Source of the DNA: Alphaproteobacteria bacterium MarineAlpha11_Bin1
GTDB lineage: Bacteria; Pseudomonadota; Alphaproteobacteria; MPNO01; UBA830
DNA: 64,000 bases
Assembly: GCA_002937455.1 (NCBI GenBank)
Contig: PTJZ01000005.1
Span: 138,895-202,894, forward strand
Direction of reading: 5' to 3'
Both the position numbers and the translations under genes were made by a program. Position 1 is the first letter of the stretch. Each line of letters starts with the position of its first letter. Below the pieces are notes generated by a model that saw nothing but the letters and a program-made list of their open reading frames with translations, was not told where the DNA came from and did no database searches. This document shows, in pieces, positions 53,784-62,820 of this stretch.

Positions 53784-54779
53784 ATGTACATCGATATCTA
53801 CACTCACATATTTCCCGCGGATTTCTTCAAACGTATGGGCGAGATTGCGCCCTCGTTAGGTAATATCGGAAAGCGTATGCAATCGGTCGCCGCTGTTCAT
53901 GATCTAGACGTTCGCTTTCGGGCGATGGACCCGTTCGGTGATTATCGCCAGATCATTTCGCTACCAAACCCGCCGCTTGAGGATGTCACGACGCCGAAGC
54001 AGGGTATTGAGCTGGCACGCATCGGCAATGATGCCATGGCTGAATTAGTAGAAAAGAATAGGGATCGTTTCCCCTGTTTTGTTGCCGCGCTAGCCATGCA
54101 CTCAATCGATGAAACAATGGAAGAGTTGCATCGTTCAGTACGCGACCTTGGCGCTGTTGGTGTTCAAATTTTTACCAATGTTGGTGGTCGACCCTTAGAC
54201 CATCCAGATTTCGAACCGGTTTTTGCAGCAATGGCGGAATACGATTTACCGATTTGGATGCATCCTGCGCGTACCTCCGATATGACCGACTACATGGCAG
54301 AGGAAAAATCACGTTACGAGATCTGGTGGGCGCTTGGGTGGCCATACGAAACCTCTGTCGCAATGGTGCGGCTTGTGTTGTGGGGTCTTTTTGACCGCTA
54401 TCCCAAAATCAAAATTCTGACTCATCACCTGGGAGGAATGATTCCCTATTTTGAAGAACGGGTCGGTGCCGGGCTGTCGGTATTGGGCGCACGCACGGCG
54501 AATGAGGATTATTCCGAGGTGCTCTCTTCTCTTAAACGCCCGCATGGTGAATACTTTAGGATGTTCTATGGCGATACTGCCATGTTTGGCTCGTCCTCGG
54601 CTTTCCCTACCGGGATCGACTATTTCGGCCCCGAGCATGTATTGTTTTCGACTGACGCGCCGTTCGCGCCTGTCGCGGAAACCTTCGAGTCGTTGAGACG
54701 GATGGAACTGGAAGAGGACGTACAGGCCAAAATCTATAAGAAAAATGCTGAAAAACTAATGAATAGATTATTCGACTAA
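53784..54779 (+). CDS. ACMSD-type amidohydrolase/decarboxylase with altered metal motif
   Basis: A 331-residue TIM-barrel enzyme of the amidohydrolase-2 group (aminocarboxymuconate-semialdehyde decarboxylase, gamma-resorcylate and 3,6-dihydroxypicolinate decarboxylases). I use ATG 53784 after GGGGAGGA, not the longer frame. The N-terminal motif is D-I-Y-T-H (residues 4-8), so the first of the usual His-x-His ligands is Tyr. Other ligands appear intact: WMHPAR, LTHHLGGM and FSTDAPFAP. A decarboxylase rather than hydrolase role is the usual reading. It precedes the maleylacetate-reductase-type gene. Confidence 0.87.
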   Translation: MYIDIYTHIFPADFFKRMGEIAPSLGNIGKRMQSVAAVHDLDVRFRAMDPFGDYRQIISLPNPPLEDVTTPKQGIELARIGNDAMAELVEKNRDRFPCFVAALAMHSIDETMEELHRSVRDLGAVGVQIFTNVGGRPLDHPDFEPVFAAMAEYDLPIWMHPARTSDMTDYMAEEKSRYEIWWALGWPYETSVAMVRLVLWGLFDRYPKIKILTHHLGGMIPYFEERVGAGLSVLGARTANEDYSEVLSSLKRPHGEYFRMFYGDTAMFGSSSAFPTGIDYFGPEHVLFSTDAPFAPVAETFESLRRMELEEDVQAKIYKKNAEKLMNRLFD

Positions 54780-54952
54780 CCAAAGTTTAATGCATTAGGT
54801 ATCTTTGGAGACACTAGAAAATTTGGCTAGACTAAGTCCGAAATTATGAAGCTCGATCATGAGCACCAATATGGTTACTTATGAATTTTCGTAATATTTT
54901 GTTAACCATCAATGCAGCGCGAACGCCGTTATCCTGAAACAGGAGTGACCTT

Positions 54953-56026
54953 TTGACTTCGTTTAACCATGTTGGAATGCCAGGCCGCGTTATTCACGGT
55001 GCAGGGCGTGTTTCAGAACTTGCCGACGAGGTGGCGGCGCTTGGTGGGACGCGAGTGATGTTCTGTTGCACTAAAAGCCGTGTAGCTGAGGTCGATAAGA
55101 TGGCGGCTACCTTAGGCGATCGTTTCGTAGGTATCTGCGACTCGGCCAAAATTTTTGTTCCTCTGACGGCGGTAGAGTGCGGCCGAGAAATGGCCCAGGA
55201 GCTCCAAGCGGATTGCTTGGTGTCCTATGGTGGCGGCACAGCGGTCGGACTCGCAAAGGCTATCGCGCTAGAGCAGGGTCAGCCAGTGTTATGTATCGTT
55301 ACCACCTATTCCGGATCGGAAACCACGGCGCTTCAAGGCATCATAGGCCGTGACGGGGTGCGTACAAATTATCGGAGCCTTCGGATGCTGCCACGCACCC
55401 TGATCTATGATCCCGAACTGACTCTTGATGTTCCTCTCGACGTATCGATTGCGAGCGGGTTCAACTCAATCTCGCACGCTGTCAGCTCTTACCTCGGCGA
55501 AGATGCTAATCCAGTTGCTAATATGTTCTCGGAAAATGGTATTCGAATAATGTCGGCAGCACTAGTGAAACTGGCACAGGATCCGCAAGATATAACTGCA
55601 AGATCCGCGGCCATGCAGGGTGCATGGTTGTGTGGTACGACGCTGATGTCTTCAGGTACCACAATACATCACAAGATCGCACACACATTGGGCGGTGGAT
55701 TTGATTTGCCTCATGGTCCGACCCACGCGGTCGTTCTTCCCCATTCGACTAACTATAACCGGAATGCCGCTCCGGATGCGATGGCGGGAATCGCGCGCGC
55801 ATTAGATGTGGATCCCCGAGATGCGCCACGTGCCCTTTTTGAATTACTCGGTAAAAGCGGTGCGGCGGAGGGACTGAAGGATCTCGGTCTACCGGAAAGC
55901 GACTTAGACGAAGCTGCAGACAGAATTATGATTGACCGCTATTTCAACCTTCGGGACTATGATCGTCACGCCATACGTGAACTCCTGCAGGATGCTTGGG
56001 AGGGCCGACCGCCAAGCGGGATATGA
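54953..56026 (+). CDS. Maleylacetate reductase-type iron-containing alcohol dehydrogenase
   Basis: A 357-residue enzyme starting at TTG 54953 with AGGAGTGA upstream. The NAD-binding part has VSYGGGTAVGLAKAIALE; the metal-binding His residues are in FNSISHAVSS, TTIHHKIAHTLGGGFDLPHGPTHAVVLPH. The latter is the signature of maleylacetate reductases, which convert maleylacetate to 3-oxoadipate in resorcinol, hydroxyquinol and chlorocatechol pathways. It lies 173 bp after the ACMSD-like gene; within that gap a 7-bp inverted repeat (ATGGTTA 54871-54877, TAACCAT 54903-54909) surrounds AT-rich sequence. The substrate of this copy is inferred. Confidence 0.87.
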   Translation: MTSFNHVGMPGRVIHGAGRVSELADEVAALGGTRVMFCCTKSRVAEVDKMAATLGDRFVGICDSAKIFVPLTAVECGREMAQELQADCLVSYGGGTAVGLAKAIALEQGQPVLCIVTTYSGSETTALQGIIGRDGVRTNYRSLRMLPRTLIYDPELTLDVPLDVSIASGFNSISHAVSSYLGEDANPVANMFSENGIRIMSAALVKLAQDPQDITARSAAMQGAWLCGTTLMSSGTTIHHKIAHTLGGGFDLPHGPTHAVVLPHSTNYNRNAAPDAMAGIARALDVDPRDAPRALFELLGKSGAAEGLKDLGLPESDLDEAADRIMIDRYFNLRDYDRHAIRELLQDAWEGRPPSGI

Positions 56027-56213
56027 AGTTTCAGTGGCTTCGAAGTAAATTTCGAGATTGGCTTCCGAAATACGGTAGCCAAAAAATTGTATAAATGAAC
56101 GCCTCTCAACTAACGTGTTTTAGGGGACAATCGGCAGTATTCCGCGACTATTGAAAAAGATTAACAATTTGCTCCAAAGGTCTCTACTTTTTAAAAAGTG
56201 AATACGGTGACAT

Positions 56214-56894
56214 TTACTCTGCCGCTTTCACTGTCTCCGACTTGCTGGCCCAGATATCCATCACCGTTTTCCCCTCCGGAACCTCACCGAAAATTAGGCC
56301 TACCGATGTGATTGTAGCTTCGTGCAGTGCCAAGTTGGCGGAACCCACACAGTCGGGTGGCATGACGATGTAATAGCCATGGAAGAATGCTTCGCGTAAG
56401 GTGCTGTCGACACAGACATTGGTGGCGACGCCAGTCATCACAAGGGATTTTATGCCGTGTCGGCGAAGGATGTCGTCCAGTTGCGTGTTATGAAATGCAG
56501 AATAGCAGCGCTTTTCTACAATTTGTTCACCGTCTTCCGGGCCGATCTCATAGAAATCTGCCCCCCAAGAGTTAGATTCGCAGCAAACTGCGCCCTCACC
56601 TTTGTCCAGCATCTTCGAAAGCATCGGTGCGGGTAGTAGATCGTGGTCATAGATCGCCTTGATCCACACAATTTTGCAACCCGCGGCGCGCCCTGCGTTA
56701 ACCAGTTTTCCAATCCGTTCTGCAAGTCGTTTATTTCCGCTCATATCCGCGCCCTGAGTCGTATGGATATAGCCATTCTCGGCACAGAAATCATTCTGCA
56801 TGTCGACCACTATAATAGCGGTATGGACGGGATTGAGGGTCTCTGCCAGTCCATTTAATAGCCCTTTTTCTTGGGTCGCATATTGTTTGGACAT
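56214..56894 (-). CDS. Isochorismatase-family cysteine hydrolase (maleamate amidohydrolase-like)
   Basis: A 226-residue hydrolase. The start is ATG 56894, preceded by AAGGAA and 1 bp after the LigB stop; the longer frame enters the neighbour and is rejected. Catalytic triad: Asp in VVDMQNDF, Lys in EKRCYSAF and nucleophile Cys in VMTGVATNVCVDSTLREAFFHGY. The family includes nicotinamidase, N-carbamoylsarcosine amidase and maleamate amidohydrolase (NicF/PicF). Cotranscription with a ring-cleavage dioxygenase suggests hydrolysis of an amide produced from a nitrogen-containing ring or amino-aromatic compound. Which one is not determined. Confidence 0.87.
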   Translation of the reverse strand: MSKQYATQEKGLLNGLAETLNPVHTAIIVVDMQNDFCAENGYIHTTQGADMSGNKRLAERIGKLVNAGRAAGCKIVWIKAIYDHDLLPAPMLSKMLDKGEGAVCCESNSWGADFYEIGPEDGEQIVEKRCYSAFHNTQLDDILRRHGIKSLVMTGVATNVCVDSTLREAFFHGYYIVMPPDCVGSANLALHEATITSVGLIFGEVPEGKTVMDIWASKSETVKAAE

Positions 56895-56895
56895 C

Positions 56896-57747
56896 TTAAG
56901 GTTCCTTCTGCATTTCCCAGTATACACAGCCCATACCACAACGTAATTCGACCGCCGGCTCGTAACAGGCGGTGATTGCCTTGCGGTCACCTACCATAGC
57001 CATTGCGCTGATCCAGGCGACGAGTTCCGACGTACCCCCATCACCAGCGGCACTCATTTTCGCCGGTGTACATTCGCGTAACACCTTTTCGGGGTCGCCT
57101 TCCTCTAGGAGGCCGAGGAACCAGCGGTCAAATTCTTCGTCAACGTCAAAATATTTTGGTCCACCTGGATCGTGGCTGAGACCTCCGGTACCCATGAAAG
57201 CGACGCGCATGTCGGTTGGTAGGTCATTTTCTATGATCTTATGTACCGCCTGGCCGAAGTTGAAGCAGTGCTGGGGTGACGGTATCGGTGGAACGATACA
57301 GTTCATATGGATTGGTACAAGCGGTATGTCGTAATCGGGAGTTAGGTATTTCAAGGGTACCGACCAATTGTCGTCAAATAGAAGTTCGTTCCTTGAAATA
57401 ATGTCAAATCCGTATCCGGAAAGTCCGTCAAACAGCAGTTGCGCCACCGGTGAATTTCCCCTGACAGAATAGGGTTGGACGTTTACCCAGTCTCGGAACC
57501 ACTCTGCTGGCCCGGTCCAGGCAGCGGAAGTTCCGATACAGAAATCATGGGTATCGTCGACCGGCATGTTGAGAACATGATCATTGGCAAGGCCGATGAT
57601 CAGGTCTGGTTTGGCTGCACGTAGCTTTTCTCCCAGTAGAGTGAAGCCTTCGGTCAGAGATTTCTGCTCTCGTTCAGGAGCGCGATCTAACCAGCCGGTC
57701 ATTCCCGGCGCATGACTTAGCCCGGTGACGAATGCCAGTTCTGCCAT
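56896..57747 (-). CDS. Class III extradiol dioxygenase catalytic subunit (LigB-like)
   Basis: A 283-residue non-haem Fe(II) dioxygenase subunit. Expected ligands and catalytic residues are visible: His12 in LSHAPGM, His in NDHVL (about residue 57), catalytic His in GTGGLSHDPGGP and the Glu ligand in GGTSELVAW. The family comprises protocatechuate 4,5-dioxygenase, gallate dioxygenase, 2-aminophenol 1,6-dioxygenase and related enzymes that open the ring next to a hydroxyl. Its start overlaps the LigA-like stop by 1 nt and its stop is 1 bp from the hydrolase start, so the three genes form a tight operon. Confidence 0.92.
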   Translation of the reverse strand: MAELAFVTGLSHAPGMTGWLDRAPEREQKSLTEGFTLLGEKLRAAKPDLIIGLANDHVLNMPVDDTHDFCIGTSAAWTGPAEWFRDWVNVQPYSVRGNSPVAQLLFDGLSGYGFDIISRNELLFDDNWSVPLKYLTPDYDIPLVPIHMNCIVPPIPSPQHCFNFGQAVHKIIENDLPTDMRVAFMGTGGLSHDPGGPKYFDVDEEFDRWFLGLLEEGDPEKVLRECTPAKMSAAGDGGTSELVAWISAMAMVGDRKAITACYEPAVELRCGMGCVYWEMQKEP

Positions 57748-58058
57748 TATCTGGTTTTCCCTTTTCCGTCCACGACACTTTTACCGTAGGCCTGAGCCGA
57801 GGGAGAGTTGTTATGATTATAGGCCGCTCCGTGGAAAAGGCGCGATACCTGAGGCAGGAAGTAGGGGTGAACTCCCAATTCTCCTAACTTCTTGATATCC
57901 AAATCACGAAAGGCTTGTCGTTCTTCATTGCTTAGTTGATAGCTCTCCATAATACTTTCGAAGTTATTGAAGAAATCAGTGTAGAGCGCGGGGTCGCGCC
58001 GCACGTCGAAAATCATCCGGTTTGCGGGTAGTTTTTTTTTGGTGTCTGCAATGCCCAT
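57747..58058 (-). CDS. Extradiol dioxygenase small subunit (LigA-like)
   Basis: A 103-residue helical protein matching the LigA superfamily, the small subunit that forms the lid over the LigB active site. Visible pattern: NFESIMESYQLSNEERQAFRDLDIKKLGELGVHPYFLPQVSRLFHG. Its length suits a separate alpha subunit, as in protocatechuate 4,5-dioxygenase. First gene of the minus-strand operon; an inverted repeat lies 15 bp upstream of its start. Confidence 0.88.
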   Translation of the reverse strand: MGIADTKKKLPANRMIFDVRRDPALYTDFFNNFESIMESYQLSNEERQAFRDLDIKKLGELGVHPYFLPQVSRLFHGAAYNHNNSPSAQAYGKSVVDGKGKTR

Positions 58059-58072
58059 GAGTATGTCTCCCC

Positions 58073-58092
58073 GTTATCGGTCTGATGATAAC
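58073..58092. promoter_or_regulatory. Perfect inverted repeat before the LigAB operon (candidate operator)
   Basis: GTTATC (58073-58078) and GATAAC (58087-58092) separated by 8 bp, a 20-bp site with 6-bp perfect arms just upstream of the LigA-like start. The size and symmetry suit a helix-turn-helix dimer site. No regulator is encoded beside it, so the binding protein is unknown. The rest of the gap to the divergent ThDP enzyme (58093-58348) shows no gene. Confidence 0.4.
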
Positions 58093-58348
58093 AAAGTCAA
58101 CAGTTCGGTAAAGTGGAACGCCTTGTTAGTTAATCTGACCTAAGGTCTCGACCTCTTTACCGCATTCGCCGATGATGGAACCCGGAAGAGTGGCGGGTAT
58201 AAATGGCGAAGAGAGCTCAACATCTCGTAAGTAAAGAAAGACGTACCAATATCTTAGATACTATCAACCTGCCCGTTCTATCCCGGCGCGCCGATAAAAA
58301 TCTATTATTACAAGTTATGACGGTACCCTTTTTAAAAAAAGAGCGCTT

Positions 58349-59980
58349 ATGACCGCTAAAATCATGAGCGGCGGCGAGGCCATCGTCGATGCTTTGGTCC
58401 GTAACGGTGTCGATACTGCATTCGGCATTCCGGGTGTTCAACTGGACCCTCTGTTTGCGTCGTTGCATGACGCTCAGAGCCAGATCCGGATCCTTCATAC
58501 GCGCCACGAACAGGGTGCAGCCTATATGGCGCTCGGTTATTCTCAAGCAACCGGGCGAGTTGGGACCGTTATTGTGGTTCCAGGGCCCGGCCTACTGAAT
58601 GCATCAGCCGCGATTGCAACGGGCTATTCGTTAAATTCAAAAATGATGTGCGTAGTAGGTCAGATTCCGTCGGCGATGATTGGTAAGGGTACCGGCCAAC
58701 TTCACGAATTGCCTGATCAACTCGCTATTGCTGAAGGGCTTACCAAATATGCAGCTCGGATAGATATGCCAGCTGATACACCGCTAATTATGAAGGAAGC
58801 ATTCCGTCAGTTGCAAACGGGACGGCCCCGTCCAGTCGAGGTTGAAATGGCGCTTGATATCATGAGGTTGGAGGCCGAGGTAACGCCCATCGATCCTCCA
58901 AACGCCTATGAAACAGTATCCCCAGACCCCGAATTGGTAGAAAGGGCGGCTAAGTTACTAGGGAGTGCCGAAAATCCGCTAATATTTGCGGGCGGCGGTG
59001 CCATTGACGCAGGACCGGAGCTGCTCGCTCTAGCTGAGATTTTGCAGGCGCCGGTGGTGATGTCGCGTGGTGCCCTTGGTGCAATAGATTCCCGCAACCC
59101 GCTGGCGCTGACCCCACCCCATGGTCACCATCTGTGGAAGGACGCCGATGTAGTGCTAGGTGTCGGTACGCGGCTGGTACCGATGGTACCTGGCTGGGGC
59201 GCTGACGACGGCCTAAAATTCGTTCGCCTCGACATAGACACGGCGGAAATGACCCGCAGCCATAGTCCTGAAGTAGAAATACATGCCGACGCGGTGTTGG
59301 GTCTCTTGGCTCTTGCCGATGCGATACCCGCTTACAATCGAACACGTACCGCTATCGCCGACGAAATGACTGTGCTGAAGGCCAACATGCAATCAGAATT
59401 TGATAGGCTGGATCCGCAGATCCCAATCCTCCACGCCATTCGGAGAGCTCTGCCAGAAGATGGTATCTTCGTTGAGGAGTTGACTCAGCTGGGATATGTC
59501 GCACGACTTGCCTTTCCAGTTCACCAACCGCGCACTTATATTAACCCTGGATACCAAGGCACTTTAGGCTACGCGTCACCCACAGCAATGGGCGCTAAAG
59601 TAGGCATGCCTGACCGGAAGGTGCTCGCGATTTCCGGAGATGGTGGATTCATGTTTAATGTACAAGAGCTAGCGACTGCAGCCCAACATGGAATCGATTT
59701 CGTTCTCGTGGTGTTCAACGATGGAGCATTCGGCAACGTAAAACGCTTTCAGCAGAAGTTGTTTCATGGCAAGGAAATTGCCGTCGAACTACAAAATCCA
59801 GATCTAATGAAACTGTCTGATGCGTTTGGAATACAGGGGTTTCGCGTTAAAAATCCGGCGGAGCTTGAAAATGCTATTTCAGAGGGTTTTTCCAACCCGG
59901 GCCCTACCTTAATCGAATATCCTTTAGGAGAGGTGCCGGACCCGTGGCATCTGATTTCCCAAGGGAAGGTGCGGGGTTAG
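58349..59980 (+). CDS. Thiamine diphosphate-dependent enzyme (acetolactate synthase/decarboxylase-like)
   Basis: A 543-residue ThDP enzyme. The proton-relay Glu is in HTRHEQGAAYMA near residue 51; the ThDP/metal motif is SGDGGFMFNVQELATAAQHGIDFVLVVFNDGAFG. The middle domain (ENPLIFAGGGAIDAG) is FAD-like in acetolactate synthase but may be non-functional. The protein lacks an adjacent small regulatory subunit (IlvN), so it is probably a catabolic 2-oxo-acid decarboxylase or ligase and not the branched-chain amino-acid enzyme. It is divergent from the LigAB operon. Confidence 0.9.
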   Translation: MTAKIMSGGEAIVDALVRNGVDTAFGIPGVQLDPLFASLHDAQSQIRILHTRHEQGAAYMALGYSQATGRVGTVIVVPGPGLLNASAAIATGYSLNSKMMCVVGQIPSAMIGKGTGQLHELPDQLAIAEGLTKYAARIDMPADTPLIMKEAFRQLQTGRPRPVEVEMALDIMRLEAEVTPIDPPNAYETVSPDPELVERAAKLLGSAENPLIFAGGGAIDAGPELLALAEILQAPVVMSRGALGAIDSRNPLALTPPHGHHLWKDADVVLGVGTRLVPMVPGWGADDGLKFVRLDIDTAEMTRSHSPEVEIHADAVLGLLALADAIPAYNRTRTAIADEMTVLKANMQSEFDRLDPQIPILHAIRRALPEDGIFVEELTQLGYVARLAFPVHQPRTYINPGYQGTLGYASPTAMGAKVGMPDRKVLAISGDGGFMFNVQELATAAQHGIDFVLVVFNDGAFGNVKRFQQKLFHGKEIAVELQNPDLMKLSDAFGIQGFRVKNPAELENAISEGFSNPGPTLIEYPLGEVPDPWHLISQGKVRG

Positions 59981-60074
59981 CTTTCCTAACCCGTCTGGAT
60001 CTTCGAGCCTCGCTTAGTTTTGATACCCAAACGAGACTGTTTCGTCCGGCTACATAAAGTTCTAGAATACAAAT

Positions 60075-61073
60075 ATGGTTCAACTCTCAGTACTCGATCT
60101 CGCCAATATCGGCGAGGGGCTCACCCCGGCGGATGCGTTGTCCAACGCGCTAGATCTAGCGCAACATGCAGAGGCGGTAGGCTATCACCGGTACTGGTTG
60201 GCCGAACATCATAATCTTTCCGGAATCGCCAGCGCCGCGACCGCGGTGTGTATTTGCCATGTCGCAGGCGGCACCAGTACCATCCGAGTGGGATCAGGCG
60301 GTATAATGCTGCCCAATCATTCGCCGATGGTAATTGCCGAACAGTTTGGTACCTTGGCGACGTTATTTCCCGGCCGTATAGATCTAGGTTTGGGGCGCGC
60401 GCCCGGTACCGATCAACAAACTTGGCGGGCTTTGCGCCGCGGCCCTGAATCTTCGGAACGTTTTCCTCAGGACGTGGTTGAGCTTCGAGCGCTTCTGGGC
60501 CCGCCGCAAGAAAACCAATGGCTTCATGCCATCCCGGGTGAGGACACCAATGTTCCACTCTATATTCTTGGCTCCAGTCTGTTTGGTGCGCAACTTGCCG
60601 CGATGCTTGGTCTGCCATACGCCTTTGCATCCCATTTCGCGCCCCAGGCGTTGTTACAAGCAATTGATATCTACCGAGAGAGATTTGAACCATCCGATCA
60701 GTTGGCTGAGCCCTATGTGATGGTCGGGTGCAACGTAGTCGTTGCTGACACCGAAGATGAGGCGAGGCGGCTTTTTACGTCTCCACAACAGAATTCTACC
60801 CGAATGGTGCGCGGCACTCGTGGCAGGTTACCGCCGCCTATTGATGATATTGAGGAATTCTGGTCGCCCCAGGAAAAAATGCAGGCATCGACGATGTTGG
60901 CCTGTTCTTATCATGGTACATCAGAGACTATCAGCGCCCAATTGGGCACTCTCATTGATGCTACTGGCGCGGACGAGTTGATCGTTGCGGCTGCGATCTG
61001 GGACCATCAAGCGAGGATACGTTCATTTGAACTACTAGCAGGTGCGATGGGACAGAAGCGGGCCGCTGCTTAA
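60075..61073 (+). CDS. LLM-class flavin-dependent oxidoreductase, MsnO8/YhbW-type
   Basis: A 332-residue luciferase-like protein of a branch distinct from the two at 48-50 kb. Signature strings: [44 protein letters not shown] near the N-terminus, [42 protein letters not shown], and [29 protein letters not shown]. The family oxidises small organic molecules with FMNH2; no reductase is adjacent. It follows the ThDP gene by about 95 bp on the same strand and could share its transcript. Confidence 0.9.
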   Translation: MVQLSVLDLANIGEGLTPADALSNALDLAQHAEAVGYHRYWLAEHHNLSGIASAATAVCICHVAGGTSTIRVGSGGIMLPNHSPMVIAEQFGTLATLFPGRIDLGLGRAPGTDQQTWRALRRGPESSERFPQDVVELRALLGPPQENQWLHAIPGEDTNVPLYILGSSLFGAQLAAMLGLPYAFASHFAPQALLQAIDIYRERFEPSDQLAEPYVMVGCNVVVADTEDEARRLFTSPQQNSTRMVRGTRGRLPPPIDDIEEFWSPQEKMQASTMLACSYHGTSETISAQLGTLIDATGADELIVAAAIWDHQARIRSFELLAGAMGQKRAAA

Positions 61074-61577
61074 AGTTTATTAGTCTAGATCTCTTTGGTT
61101 GTGGCTCGTGAACGCGGAACAATTTTCAGCTAAATGACCAATCTGTACATTCGCGACACAGTCCAGTTTATATGCTTAGAGGAGGAAGCCATTGGCTGTT
61201 GTTGCAATACAAGCCGACCTCTCAGTTCGCGATCAGGTAAGTGAGCAGGATTAGGAGCCGCGCGCTGGTTTCTCCTGTGCGTGCAGCCTGATTTCTCATT
61301 ACTATGCCTGAAGGTTATGATATTCTCGTTTTCTCGGACGAAGAAGCATGTCAATTTGACTCAGATCTAGTGACTAAAGAAGGTAACAACCTAGTCGGTG
61401 GCAAAAGACTGGCCGGTATTCCTCAAATAGCGGAGAGGCCCTATCCCGAATCCCGGGAATAGGGACGGGCACCTCGTCAAATAATATATTCCTATACTTG
61501 CGCAGAGATATAGATTTTCCTGCTAATGAAGATCCGACACCAAGCCGTATACCCTAACAAGAACCATATCTAAAGAC
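61074..61577. other. Gap without a convincing gene
   Basis: About 500 bases. A 20-codon frame at 61192-61254 starts with TTG after a strong GGAGGA site; it could be a remnant or leader and is discussed as a finding. A hairpin occurs at 61439-61464: CCCTAT-CCCG / CGGG-A-ATAGGG, loop AATCC, one bulged A, and no T-run after it. No other gene found. Confidence 0.5.
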
Positions 61578-62297
61578 CTATGCAACCTCCATCAGTCGAC
61601 CATATCCGGACGGCCGATCATCTATCCCGAGCTTGCGAAGAGCATGCCAAACCATGGCCTGGTTCGAGGTCACGACGGGTTTATCTATCTCCGCCTCAAT
61701 CGATTCTATCGCCTCGACTGCGCGGATGGCGGTACAGCTTAAAAATGCGGCCTCCGACGTTGGTTCGTCCTGCTTGGTGACCCGGTGGCGCCACTCGTTA
61801 GGCTCAACCGCCAGCATCGCGCCTCCATCACCTGTTATGCCGAGGCCAGTTTCGGAAAGCACCTCAATGCCGTGGGAGGCTAGGAATGCGACCTCTCGGT
61901 CGTTTGTGATCTGGATATAGGGTGTGGTTAGTGTAATTTTCTTTGCATCAACCATACCAAATGCTTCCAAGCAGCCCTTGGACGTCGACGTAGCCGGCTT
62001 ACCGGTCGCGGTGGCGATCCGATCAATTATTTCATCGTCGAAGCCAGGGGCAAACATTGAAGCCGCAGTACAGTGAAAAACGATTAGGTCGACGTCGGCA
62101 TCGGCTAGCATTACGGAGCCGCGCTCGACATCGACTACCATTTCGTTGATGTGCTCTTCCTCGCTCGACAAGAGCCTTAGGCGTGTAGTGTGCAGAGACA
62201 CGCCACTGGGTAACATCTCAGTGATCTGCGGTTCGGCGGCGCGGTTGACTGAGGGTAGAAGCATACCGATACGAGCGCGGTCTCCGTATTTAGCCAT
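61578..62297 (-). CDS. Maleate isomerase / Asp-Glu racemase family enzyme
   Basis: A 239-residue protein starting at ATG 62297 (AAGGTGGA upstream); the longer frame runs into the GFA gene. Two Cys in the expected places are visible: Cys76 in FHCTAAS and Cys188 in LSCTAIRAVEAIE. Arylmalonate decarboxylases have Gly at the first site, whereas maleate isomerases and racemases have Cys, so isomerase is favoured. Maleate isomerase turns maleate into fumarate, the last step of nicotinate and picolinate degradation, matching the isochorismatase-type hydrolase 5 kb away. It overlaps the GFA stop by 8 nt. Confidence 0.85.
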   Translation of the reverse strand: MAKYGDRARIGMLLPSVNRAAEPQITEMLPSGVSLHTTRLRLLSSEEEHINEMVVDVERGSVMLADADVDLIVFHCTAASMFAPGFDDEIIDRIATATGKPATSTSKGCLEAFGMVDAKKITLTTPYIQITNDREVAFLASHGIEVLSETGLGITGDGGAMLAVEPNEWRHRVTKQDEPTSEAAFLSCTAIRAVEAIESIEAEIDKPVVTSNQAMVWHALRKLGIDDRPSGYGRLMEVA

Positions 62298-62739
62298 TTG
62301 AATCCACCTTCCCGATATAATCGGCCATATTCGGTTGACCAGAGATACGCTCGACACCGTCCTCAGGAATTGCCCATGGGAGGGCACTGTCGGCCCAAAT
62401 ATGTAGCCTTACCGGTACCCAACTAGGGTCATCCAGCGTTCCGGCATAAATGACGCGAATATTAGGGCGGGCGGAGGGGACCGAAAAAAGCGGCGTGCCG
62501 CAAGTGCCGCAGAAATTCAATTCTAGTTTGTTACCGCTATCGGCGGTACGGGTACGGGCCGATGGCTCCCCTTGCTCGATGACTAAATTGTCATCTGTCA
62601 CCTGCATGTTGAGGCCAAACGCACTCGACGTTCGCCGCTGGCACTCAGTGCAATGGCACAGGTACGAAATTAGCGGTTCCGACGTCACATTGTAACGGAC
62701 GGCGCCGCATCCGCATCCGCCGGTAAATAGTGTAGACAT
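62290..62739 (-). CDS. GFA-family (glutathione-dependent formaldehyde-activating-like) protein
   Basis: A 149-residue zinc protein with the CENP-V/GFA fold. The Cys motifs are visible: CGCGAVRY near the N-terminus, CHCTECQRRTSS and FCGTCGTPLF. The catalytic relevance of these proteins is uncertain; some bind glutathione adducts, others have no known substrate. It forms a two-gene operon with the maleate-isomerase-type gene (8-nt overlap) and is divergent from the Rieske oxygenase gene 81 bp away. Confidence 0.88.
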   Translation of the reverse strand: MSTLFTGGCGCGAVRYNVTSEPLISYLCHCTECQRRTSSAFGLNMQVTDDNLVIEQGEPSARTRTADSGNKLELNFCGTCGTPLFSVPSARPNIRVIYAGTLDDPSWVPVRLHIWADSALPWAIPEDGVERISGQPNMADYIGKVDSNG

Positions 62740-62820
62740 GGAAATGCTCCCGATTAGATATTCTCTATTTTAGGATGTCAGAAGGGTTTACGGAATGCGT
62801 GAGTTCGATAAACTTTAACC

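Noticed and set aside
56186..56199. ACTTTTTAAAAAGT palindrome between convergent genes as a terminator
   Set aside because: An all-AT core palindrome without a GC stem or following T-run is not a convincing intrinsic terminator.
60075..61073. Bioluminescence function for the luciferase-like proteins
   Set aside because: No luxCDE fatty-acid reductase genes; MsnO8/YhbW-type and the 48-50 kb proteins belong to non-luminous LLM branches.
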